Below, in pieces: positions 23,634-34,000 of a DNA stretch of 64,000 nt (the stretch's first letter is position 1; each line of letters begins with the position of its first letter). Under the pieces are notes generated by a model. The model was not told the origin of the DNA. It made no database searches and saw nothing but the letters and a program-made list of their open reading frames with translations. This DNA comes from [Phialemoniopsis] sp. UDSM-2020 (lineage: Eukaryota > Ascomycota > Sordariomycetes > Thyridiales > Thyridiaceae), in assembly GCA_018873225.1 (NCBI GenBank), contig JAEILZ010000001.1, forward strand, positions 2,914,001 to 2,978,000, in the 5' to 3' direction. Position numbers and translations under genes: made by a program.

Positions 23634-24801
23634 GATGTCTCGACTAATAGCCAGTCGACCTCGAATAAGAGAAGGTGCCTCTTGCTTGAACTTGGAGTGG
23701 ACAGGCCCGAAAGATCAAGTAAATGACTGGCCAGGAGTCTATCCAAGAGAAGGGCATAGAGCGAGCAATCCAAACAAGCACTCTCACCTCTATTGAAAGG
23801 ATGCGGAGGTATGAGGTGATGTCAGTGAAGCCAAGCCAGCCCGGATCCGGAGAAGGCTTTTTTTCTCTTAATGCAAATCTTGAGTCAAGCCAGTTTCAGC
23901 GCATCCGCACTAGAGCAGAGCGCTAGAGCGCACCGCTGTGAGACGAGACAGGCCCTGGGCACGCGAGCTCGTTTAGCGGCAGATGACGGTCGATATAGGT
24001 GGGGTACCGCCGGCGCAAAGCGAGATTGATGGGTTCAAGGGTTCAAGGTTGCTTTGCTGCCCAGATCTGCGGGGAAGAGAGCAGCATTAATTGTACCTTG
24101 TGTATCTACTCCTTAAGTGCTTCATTTTAAGTCTTTCCGAAAAGCTTGTTAAGCTTCTGGCACTGGCAGGCCAGAGCCGCGTTCCAGTCAATATCTATTA
24201 CAGTGCAAGACATAGTCGGCTCAAGCCACAATTCTAGGCTTGAAAGAGAATATGCCATACAGATGCATTTGTCTGGTGCAAGTGGGAAAAGGTGAGCCGT
24301 AAGCAGCTACAGCCGATCAACGTCGCAGAAACACTAAGCAGTCCTATATCGGCAGACAGAACCTCATCCTAGGATGACTTACTCACGCCCGATGGTCACG
24401 GCGCTCCAATGAGGAAAAGACACCAAATCCCGCGCCTGAATTATCAATCCAGCAAAGCTCCATCCCCGCATCAGCTCTAGAGAACCCCACCCTTCGCTCC
24501 ATGACGATGGGAGCACGCCAGAGGCCGCACCGTCGCTCCCGGCGCTCCAGCTTAGAGGGAAATATTCGCCCGGTCGACTTATTTCCGAAGCTTCGCCGAA
24601 GGAACCTCATTCTCCTCTTATCTTGTCTCTGAGAGATCATCGCGAGTTTCAAATCCTCACACAATATCTTGTGAGAGCACAACTCTCAGACCAGCTTACA
24701 AATCAACCATCTCAACATCGTTGTGTGCTTAGTTCGGTCGATCTTTGCTAGCTGAGAGACTGTGAGACGCCAGGGAAAATCCTCTGCGAGGCCGAAAAGA
24801 T
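23634..24801. promoter_or_regulatory. divergent PQ-loop/NPY1 intergenic, 1.2 kb
   Basis: No gene found. This should contain both promoters. Short frames here have no coding character. Confidence 0.45.
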
Positions 24802-26108
24802 ATGGCTTCAGCGCTTCCAGACCTGCCCCTGCTGCCGGTAGAGGACTCGATGCTGTCGAGGCGCTTCGGCCGCGAGATCGCCAACTACTGGTCAGGCGGG
24901 CCCCTGAACCGCGTCGCCTTCCTGCGCCATGACCATGCCTTCCTGCAGCAGGCCTTCTCTCACCCTTCCACGCGGTTCATGCTGCTCAACAACCTGGCTC
25001 CGGCCATCGAGGAAGGGCCTCGGCCGAAACTGGCGTTTGCCAAGACGGCCGACGTGATCCCGCTGACGGGGCCGGAACCCTTCGCCAAGACGGAGGAAGA
25101 GATGCTCAAGGAATTCAACTCGGAGGTTGACCATCCCTTGATCCTTCTCCTTGGTATTGATGAGCACAACAAGCTTGCTGCTTCAGACGATGCCTTCCAC
25201 TACAAGGAGTGGAAGGGAAGCCCGTACTTTGCCATAGACATCACTCCGAAAGGCACGATTGCGGAAAAGGCAAACCAGGTCATCGAGGCAACTAAGGCAA
25301 AGGGACTCACCTTCTACTCGGATCCTAGGGCCATGGGTCTTATTGCACCCGAAGGTATGTTAATAGACATGTTGCCTCTCTGGATCGAGACCACCTAGAT
25401 GTTGACTCCTCTCCCACAGCTGGAACGTATGCGCAGGCCCGGTCGCTGCTCGACTGGAACGCGCGCAACCCCTTCTGCGCAGGGTGCGGCTCCCGCACCC
25501 TCTCCGTCAACGCCGGCATGAAGCGGGCGTGCCCGCCCACCGACATGGCCGGCGGCAAGCTCACGCAGCGCCCGGACTGCCCGACGCGCAAGGGCATCTC
25601 CAACCTGAGTTTTCCCAGGACGGACCCGACCGTGATCATGGCCTGCGTCAGCGCCGACGGCACCAAGATGCTGCTCGGCCGCAACAAGCGCTTCCCGCCC
25701 AACATGTACAGCGTCCTCGCCGGCTTCCTCGAGCCCGGCGAGTCCATCGAGGAGGCCGTGCGGCGCGAGATCTACGAGGAGAGCGGCGTGACGGCCGCGC
25801 GCGTCGTGCTGTACGCCTCGCAGCCGTGGCCGTTCCCCAACAGTCTCATGATCGGGGCCATCAGCCAGGCCGCGCCTGGCGACGGGGAGAAGATCTTCCT
25901 CGGCAACGACCCGGAGCTCGACGACGCAAAGTGGTTCCCGTTGGACGAGGTACGGCACGCGCTGGAGACCTCGGCCGGGCCCCTGGGAGCGCCCCCGCCG
26001 CCCACGTATGTCGAGGGTGGGATCCGTCTGCCGCCCAAGACGGCCATTGCGCACCAGTTGATATTGGCGGTGCTGAACGGCTATCTCTCTGGCATTCCAA
26101 AGATATGA
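24802..26108 (+). CDS. NPY1: NADH pyrophosphatase (Nudix)
   Basis: Two exons, 24802-25354 and 25420-26108 (413 aa), intron 65 nt. The enzyme splits NAD(P)H into NMNH and AMP (or its 2'-phosphate) and also acts on NAD-capped RNA in relatives. Domain order is that of the NudC/Npy1 family: an N-terminal beta-rich domain, a zinc-ribbon segment with Cys204, Cys207, Cys222 and Cys238, then the Nudix box at 286-308 (GFLEPGESIEEAVRREIY then EESGV) with all catalytic Glu/Arg residues present. The NADH-specific signature SQPWPFPNS follows at 318-326. The protein ends GIPKI, so it lacks a PTS1, unlike the peroxisomal yeast enzyme. The second exon is much richer in GC than the first. Confidence 0.94.
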
Positions 26109-27239
26109 AGAACGGTCCACGTTACAACCCCTTGATTACTTGGTAGATTTCTGTCAAACGGACGGCTGTGCACAGGAGATGGTCTCCTATGCCACGCGAG
26201 TGAAGTGGATACATAGCATAGGAGTTGGCGGGCGTGGCACGGAGTTGAGGTAGAGCAAGCTAGACATCCGCATGATCAGAGAGCAGAGAAGGCTCAGACG
26301 AGAATTAAGACAATCCAGGTGAAATCAACGTTCAAGCAAATGCATTACCTAGGTAGTATTCCATGCTTTTCTTTGGAAGTAGGAAGTGACATCCCAGGGA
26401 CTGATCCATCAGGGTGATGGATGCAACCCAGGCAAGCACAGACAACGAGAAGGAAATGCGCTAAACCGAGAAGGGGACGCCCCCACAATTCCCAATTCTC
26501 GCTTCCCTTTAAAATCCGCCAGAAATAATTTTCCTCTTCCTTTCCCTTTCCTCTCTTTTTTCCTCACATCAGTATGGGTTAACTCTACACCGTCAAGTGA
26601 AGAGATAATTCTAACACGGAGGCTCCGCTACGGCGGCTTGCTGAGGGTTATCATTGTTCACCATGGGTTTCCTTCCGTTCCCGGCCTCCACGAGTAAAAG
26701 TGATCACCTCTTCCCTTTATATCATGCCAGGGACGTCGTCATCGGTCCCTGACGGTGGGGTGGTTCCGACATATCTCGACCTCAGCTTCGACTTTCTTTT
26801 GCTATTGCTTCGAGTCGAGGCCAGCGAGGCGAGATCGGTCGTGTTGGTTAGCTAGTAAAGACATCCTAACGTGCGCGTAAATCGTGAGTCGTCGAGTAGT
26901 CGAGAGACGTGACATCTCGATACACGGTGATTGAGCGTTGAAGAGACGAGACGTGAAACGCCACAACCCGATCGTGAAGAGGTTCAGTGATGCCACGCCT
27001 GTCAGACCCATGACATTAGCCAGGAGAGAAATTTGCTTCACACATCAAGTACATGCACAATTGATGAGCAGTCAAGGATACGCAACACACAAGGTTATTC
27101 GAGACCACGCAATAGTATTTGATTTTGTCTTCCTATCATGGATGGATTGGTCGGCTCACAAGTCAATGTGTCCGAAAGCAAGCACTACAAGTGACCCCAT
27201 GCGTTTGACAACGTTTGCCATGCCCGACAGCAGGACCAT
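26109..27239. other. gene-free stretch between NPY1 and RPL1
   Basis: About 1.1 kb between the 3' ends of two convergent genes, longer than 3' UTRs normally need. A nearly pure pyrimidine block lies at about 26527-26567, of the sort seen just upstream of fungal transcription starts. No conserved-looking reading frame follows it. Confidence 0.45.
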
Positions 27240-28108
27240 CTAGTACAGTCTCTTGGGAGGAGACATGGTGGCCTTGATGGTCAGGCTGCCAACGTTCTGC
27301 CAGCCCTTCTTCAGCAGAGAGACGAGGTAGTTGATGGCCAACATGATGTTGGCGATCAGCTGCTCAGTCTCCATACCGACGTTGCCGACGGCGACACCCA
27401 TGCAGAGAACCTTCTTCAGCTGGAACTTGATGGTCGACTTGACCTCGGTGATCTTGCCGGTAAGGTCGTCGGCGTGCGAGACGGGGGTAGGGAACTTGCC
27501 GGCCTTGGACAGACCGGGGCCAAGGAGACGGGGGATCTGCTTGATCAGGGAGTCGGAAGCGACGAAGGCATCGTACTTGCGGGCAAGCTTCTTGATGAGC
27601 TTCTTGTTCTTGTTCAGCTTCTTGAGATCATCGGCAGACATGGCTAAGAGAGATTGTTTGTCAGTATTTTGGGCCTTTGGAATGTCAAGCGACGGGGGGG
27701 AGTAAAACATACCGTCGACACCGCCGTGCTTGGCACGATCGATATCGTGCTGGTCACCGAGAATGCAGATGGCCATGCTATGGGTTTGTTAGTCAAACTG
27801 AACGGAGAGTCGTCTGATATTGGAGGGGTAGATTCGTACTTGGGGCGGGGAACGCTGGGCAGCTTGATGGTGCCAGAGAAACGCTTGTCACGCTGGGGGT
27901 CATAGTTCTTCAGGCCGATCTGAAGCTCGACGGTCTCGAGGAAGTTGCGCTTCTTGGTCTCATTGCTGTACTCGAGAAGCTCGACGACGTTCTGACGCAC
28001 TCCGGCTGTGGCGATGGCATGAAGGTTAGCACTGGCCGCGGCAGAACGACAAGCATCCGGGGTCGAGGAGAGGCGAGGGCAGTACTAACCGACTGTGATC
28101 TTGGACAT
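27240..28108 (-). CDS. RPL1: 60S ribosomal protein uL1 (L10a/Rpl1)
   Basis: Four exons on the minus strand: 28090-28108, 27840-28005, 27713-27777, 27240-27643 (217 aa, exactly the yeast length). uL1 forms the mobile L1 stalk that helps move deacylated tRNA out of the E site. The sequence is nearly unbroken family consensus: [74 protein letters not shown], and [18 protein letters not shown]. The first exon carries only the first six codons, and three short introns crowd the 5' half, a usual arrangement for fungal ribosomal protein genes. Splicing restores PRPNM and GGVDAM. Confidence 0.97.
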
Positions 28109-29246
28109 CTTGACAGTCTTCCAGTAGAATTACCCTATGTGATTCTAATGGTGAGGATTATTGCGTCGTGATGATTTGTGATTCGAAGTGGACGAGGGAA
28201 GAATTTCGACGCTAAGATTTTCTCCCACATAAAAACTTGTGTGAAAGGCGGGACCAGGGTTTAGCGAGGTGCACCGTGCACCTATCTTATCTGGTCAAAT
28301 CACGTGATTCTCAACTATCATCAAGACCACCGTGCTCACTCTAGTAGGGTTCAAAAACGACCTGACCGTGTTAACTCGATTCTCACCACAGAAAGATGTA
28401 ACCTTCCACACAATTGAAGATCCAAAAGGACTGTACTTGGTGCCCGGATTATTAAAAGAACGCCGGTATGCCGCAGCATAGTCCAGTTTGTCTACGATGC
28501 AGCGTGATGCGGAGGCATGTCAAGTCACAGTAGGGATTTTTCATTGAACATGGTCAATTTGGATCTTTGAATCAATGTCTTGTCTATCTTTCCAAGTGTC
28601 TGAAGAAGAAGAAGAATAAAATGCTACCCAACCAATCTACTTCCAAACGCACCAAATGTCTTGTCATCATCATAAGGGTGTGGTAAAAAGAACAAAATAT
28701 AAGTCAGAAGGCCGCCCTTCAAATACAAAAGAAGTCTATGAATGCCCCAATCCTCGTCATCATTGATTCATCCGTGTTCGAGCTTTTTTTGCTCTACATC
28801 CTCCACAATCTCCAATCGACTCGGCACAACAGAGCCTTCATCTTCGGCTTGGCGATCATCTCGAACGTTTCACAGTCCAAGGGAACAATGACGTCTGGCA
28901 CACTCTCATATCCGGCTGGATCATGCGAGTGGCCTTCCTTTCTCCCCCTCCAGGGGGGAGAGTGTGCGCATCCGCGCGGCCTCAAGGTATGAATGAGACC
29001 GGCAAGGAGAATGCCGTTGTCGACCTCAGCTCTTGAGCGAGTAAATATCTAAGACAAGGCATCTCCTTCGGCGGTGCAGTGTGGCATAGGCTTAGTGAAA
29101 CACTTGTCTCACGCCTTTTCCTTATTGTTTGGCTCAATAATCCGGCAAGTGTAATGACTCAAATGCTGCTCCGCCAGTCTGGTTAGTGTACAGCTCATTG
29201 GGACAGTTTAGCATTCAGAATGGTACTGACCAATATGCGATCTCAT
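28109..29246. promoter_or_regulatory. RPL1 promoter and C2H2-gene 3' flank
   Basis: About 1.1 kb. The 200 bp next to RPL1 hold the promoter elements noted separately. I see no gene in the remainder; the end near 29246 is presumably the 3' UTR of the C2H2 gene. Confidence 0.45.
28267..28283. promoter_or_regulatory. 17-bp perfect palindrome upstream of RPL1
   Basis: AGGTGCACCGTGCACCT is an 8-bp inverted repeat around a single C, about 160 bp upstream of the RPL1 start codon. Next to it are AGGGTTTAG (28256-28264, telomere-repeat-like) and CACGTG (28301-28306). The position and symmetry suggest a dimeric factor's binding site; the factor is unknown. Confidence 0.5.
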
Positions 29247-31016
29247 TCAGCCGGTGTGCTGGACGAATGCTCGCTGGTACGCTCCCTGCGAAAGGAGCTG
29301 GGTCGAGATCCGGGTCATTTCCGACAGCTGGGTCTGGGCCTCCTGGATGGTGCGGAGCACCGCCGGGTCATCAGGCTGGGGGAAGCTCTGAACCATGCCG
29401 GCGAATGCCTTGGTGTATCCGTTCCACTCGCTGTAGAGTGCCATGGCGGCATCCTCGGCCTGGCTGGCAGCCAGGCTCTCCTCTGCGGCTCTGGTCTTGG
29501 ACGATGACTTGCGGCGGTTAGAGCCGGTCTCAGGAGCGTCCTTCTTGCGCTTTCGTCCCTTGGCCTGGTTCTGGCTGCTTCCGGAAGCCGGCGGGGAGGT
29601 GGCCTGGACTGCAGAACCTTTATCATGGTGCACACGCTTCATGTGGTCCCTCAGGTTCCATTGGCGCGGGAATCCATTGCCAGCGATGGCTCGGTCGCAG
29701 CCCTCGTACGTGCACAGGTAGGGCTTGTCCCCGTGGCCATGCATGGCGTGGGCCTCACGCTCATGACGCAGGAGGCACGCAGTGGAGGAGAACCGGGTGT
29801 TCTCGCAGGACTCAACCTTGCAGCGGTACGGCTTCAGGTGCGAGTCGACGAATTTGCTGCCAAGCCCGAACATGTCAGTGATTCGGCTTGGGGAAATGAA
29901 ACGTGTGTTGAACTTACTCGTAGTTGCACTTGAGCTTCTCGGGCTTGTGGTTGCAGCTGGGCTGGCCCTCCCACGGGCAGTGGAACAGTCCATCCGACTT
30001 GGGGGTGGCAGTCTTGTACAGCGGATGGTCCCGCGCAGTCTCACCTTCATTGCTCTGGCGTCGAGCACTGAACGCTCCAGTAGGAAGGGCAAACTCGTCA
30101 CCAGGGGCAGACATGACGACCCCACTGAAAAGCCTCGGAGTCAGTATGTGAGGGGAACCAAAATGCAAAAACGCAATCGCGAGGTTTGGCGTGAATACAT
30201 GGGGATCGGGCTCGGGTTCGGGGTTCATGAAGTCGCAAAAACGTACCTGGGCGAATGCCCACCAAAGGAAGGCGACGAGGTGTGGGTGTCCGTGGGCGAT
30301 GTAGCATTTGGTCGGTGCCAAGCATCCTCAAGAGTCACGGGAGAAGATGTCCTCGACTGGTCCGAAATGGAGGAATCCCATGAGTGGATAGAGTGACTTG
30401 CGAGACTGGGCTCGTAGTCCATGCGCATCTGAGTGCATGTGGGGTCCACATGCTGGGTCAGAGCCGCAGTAGTAAAGTCGTGAGGCAGGCCATCCGTGGT
30501 GAATCCTGTGGCAAAGCCAGGGTATGAAGACACGGACAAAGTGTCCAGATCCGAGGCAAGGTATTGGTTCACATCCATGATCCGCCCGTTGGCGAGGTAT
30601 CCATCCGGGAAGACAACTGCATTACCTGCCATGTCAAAGCTTGCTAATTGAGCAGAACTCTGGGAGAGTGTGCTTTGCAATCTTGGACGACCTTTGATGG
30701 AAGAAGCCTTGAGCGTCCTCTGCTTGTGGCTACCAGTGGAGCTCTGGGATGCCATGCGGCGCATAGGCTCTGCATTGGAGAGCGAAGTCTCAACACTCGG
30801 GCCAACCGCCCATGCACTCTGGAAATCATCGGCCATCTCGGTACCATCTCTCCTGGGGGTAATATGTCCATAGGCAAAAGAGTACTCCTCGGCATCTCCG
30901 GTCTGGATATCTCCGTTGTCTGAAAACTCAGCATGGAAGTTCTGTGTTCCTTCAACTGTCGCGTCCCATGACGGACCACAAAGGTCCGCAGGTCCTGTTT
31001 GAGGAAAAGAAAACAT
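29247..31016 (-). CDS. C2H2 zinc-finger transcription factor
   Basis: Three exons on the minus strand: 30247-31016, 29918-30124, 29247-29856 (528 aa). The N-terminal 300 residues are Ser/Thr/Pro-rich and likely disordered, as in activation regions. A degenerate finger (Cys306, Cys314 and the segment KPEKLKCNYDKFVDSHLKPYRC) leads into two clearer C2H2 fingers: Cys338/Cys343/His357/His362, and Cys374/Cys379/His397/His402 with a long loop. A basic stretch (KGRKRKKD) beyond the fingers is a probable nuclear signal; the last 80 residues are helical. It belongs to an ascomycete-specific type of regulator; I cannot assign a target or a named orthologue. Splicing at the finger region is supported by good sites and phase. 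Confidence 0.82.
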
Positions 31017-34000
31017 GGTAGTGCCTGGGTTGAAAGTGTGAAAGTCACTGGGTAACGGTTCATGTTAGTGTGCTGTGTCTCCACTATGTTTTTGGTAAAA
31101 CAAATCGATGCAAATAGAAAGCACAGAATGGCACAACTTTGCTCCTGCACAGCATCAAGGTTAGTCTACGATCCTCAGCACGTGGGACAAGTAGGATGTC
31201 TACAGACCAAAACTGTGTAGCTGTTCAAGCAGGACCTGACAGCAGGGTTCTTGCAATCCAGAAGGGCCGTTCAATCAGCGGGAGGGTAAAGTCCTGATGG
31301 GTTGAAATCCACGGGTCGTACAACATGACGCATCGGACACTTGCAGATCCAGAATCCATGGGTCGACTTAGTCAAGAGACGGGACCATCGGTCACAACAT
31401 AGGGCTTCCAGGGGGCTGAACAACTGTTCGAAAAAAATCAGAGGATCGGGGTCGAGTAAATGATCGTGCAAAGTTTCCTGTCGATCCAGTGGTGAATGAA
31501 AGTGTGTGCGTTCCACGGAGACTGTCAACACATGGTCTGAATTCCGGCTTGGTTCAACTGGTCAGGGTGCGAGAGTCCTAGGGTGCGAGGCAAATAACCG
31601 GGCAAGACACGTTCACAGAGCATTTCCTTGGCAGAGGGTTGAAGCAATTGTCGACAGAAATCCATGGGAAAATAGGGTCCCTAGGTCCTTGATCTTGTCC
31701 ATTGGTAGTCCGATCATGCGGCTGCATGGGGTAGCAATCATCATTAGATTGCGAAAACCTTGGTGACAGGTTCGCCTGCCAGTACACTATTGCTAGGCCG
31801 AGGCAAGCAATAGTGAAAGGCAGGACGGACCGTGTTGATCAAAACAAACGTCCAGAGTCCGGCGGCAAGCATGTCAGGAAGACTCCGGCAATGTTGACCT
31901 GGTGGTCAGAAAATCCACGGCCTTGGTTTGTACGGTATGTCCATTCCACGGAAATCAAACTGGAAATATCCTTGGGTCGTTTTCAGTTGTAACTCTGGGC
32001 GATACTTACCTCATTCAATAGAAATTGTCAATTATTGTTGTCATCGGTCTGGCTAGACACGACGCGCATCCGAAGATGCCCCTGATCCAGTGACGGGTTG
32101 TCATCAATCCAGCAGGGCTGTTCTGGGAACCATTTCCAGGAATTCCAAGGCAGTCCGGGAGTCCATGGATAAGCAAGAGCGCGAGCTGACAGGTAAAGGA
32201 AATGTACATGATAGCCACAAATTGTAGCGTGCACGATGGGCCTCCTGAAACATATGAAAAGCAATTGCAATATACCTCGCGGGAGTGTGGACGTCTTCCA
32301 TGTCAATGGAGTTGTTGTAGCTGGGCATTTTGTCCTGGTGTGATGAAAGCACAGCGGCAGCCATTCCAAGCAGGGGTCAAGATGAAGCTCGGTCCAGGAT
32401 CGACACACGATGTGCGTCGATGTAACGGCCTAGTGGCAAAAAGGATCCTTTGGGTTTGGTTGTTGATGTTCGAAAAGAGTTCAGGCAGATGCCGTACGAC
32501 AAGGGACAGTCCTTCTTTTTTATGAGAAAGAGTAGCAGGATGGGAGGTGGCCAAGATCGGGCTCACGTGCTGACAGGTCGTGAAGGGGGTGGTGTGAAAG
32601 AATCAACAAGTCAACGGTCTTGTGTTGTGGACTGTTGTTCGCTTGTATTGGGCAGAAATGGTGTTCCAGTTGGGCTGAAGAAAAGGGAAGAGAAAAGTCA
32701 TGTTGGGCAGAGAGGGGGCGATTCGGGTTTTAACTTGAATAACTTCCCTTGGATTTCTCTCTTCAACCCCTGTTCTCTCATACCTCATGCCCCCGTTCGA
32801 CCCACATGTGCCGGTGATCAAGCCAGCAGGGTATGCCCACGACACCGTCAGTCGTCTGTATAATTGGACCTGAATCCCCCGTCCACGTCCTCTTTGCTTT
32901 GCTGTCGTGTTGCTGCCGGGCGTCATGTCTGCAAGTATGAGCTTTCCTCTGGCCGTCACAGCGGTCGCAGACGCACGCTAGAGTGTCTGGATGAGTTGGC
33001 CGACGAGAATGATAGGCGTAATAGGCTGGAGCGTGCAGCATTTGTTGTACGAGGCTTGCGACTGGGACGACTTCCTTGATTTTGGGAGGGTCTAGCGGGG
33101 TGTTCAGAAGCGTTTGCGGCCTATCAAAACTTCTAGCGATGTTGAACTGCAACTAGACAGGGGTCGAAGCTGCATGGACAACTCATCCATGCAGCCAGCC
33201 ATCACACCAGGCCAACTCACAGGTGAACAGAGCAAGTCGAGAGGAAAAGTCTGGCGGCTACAGCGGATTTCTCATTTCCAACCCCTTCCAGCCCACTTGA
33301 CGTGTCGCTTTTCTCAGGAGGCAGCTTCATAACCTGTCCATCGTCCGTCCTCGTTGTCTCACCGCTATTATGAAACAGGTTGAGATGAAAAGGCCTCTCA
33401 TCCAGTCTCAGGCGTGTGCGCAGCTTCAAAGGCAGACTTCTGCCACGGTGGCTGCTTACACCTGTGGGTAAGCCAGCGAATTGGCTGTCAGCTGTCAATC
33501 CAACTCCTGGCTCGCCCATCACACCGGCATCCTGCGCTTGCAAGTAACGTATGTCGGCTTCGTGTCGAGGTGGCTTGACACGTTCAGTCTTTCGGCGCAT
33601 ATTCTTGCTGCCAATCGCCAGGCATTCACCAGGGCAGATGATGAGGGTCCCATCACAGGTGAAGCGCGTCAAAGGATCCGTGATCCCCGTGCTGCATTAT
33701 TGGCTAGCAGTAATGCCTCAGTCAGGCAGTGTCGGCTGCTTTCCTCCGCAAAACCAAGGACACGAAACCGAGATAGCCAGTTCGTCGTACGGGGTTTGAA
33801 CGACGCCCACATCGGTAGGTAAGATGAAGGGCCAAGTGAGTACTCCAATCCAGGGCTCAAGGGTAAGTCGCTTTCAGATAGACAGCGTTGCAGAATATTG
33901 CGTCTCGTGGGAGGGCACGACTTCTTCATCGTTTGTGAGGTTTCTCTCCGGGTTTGAGTGGGCAGTCCACGAGTCCGCAAAGAATCAGAACCCCGTGAGC

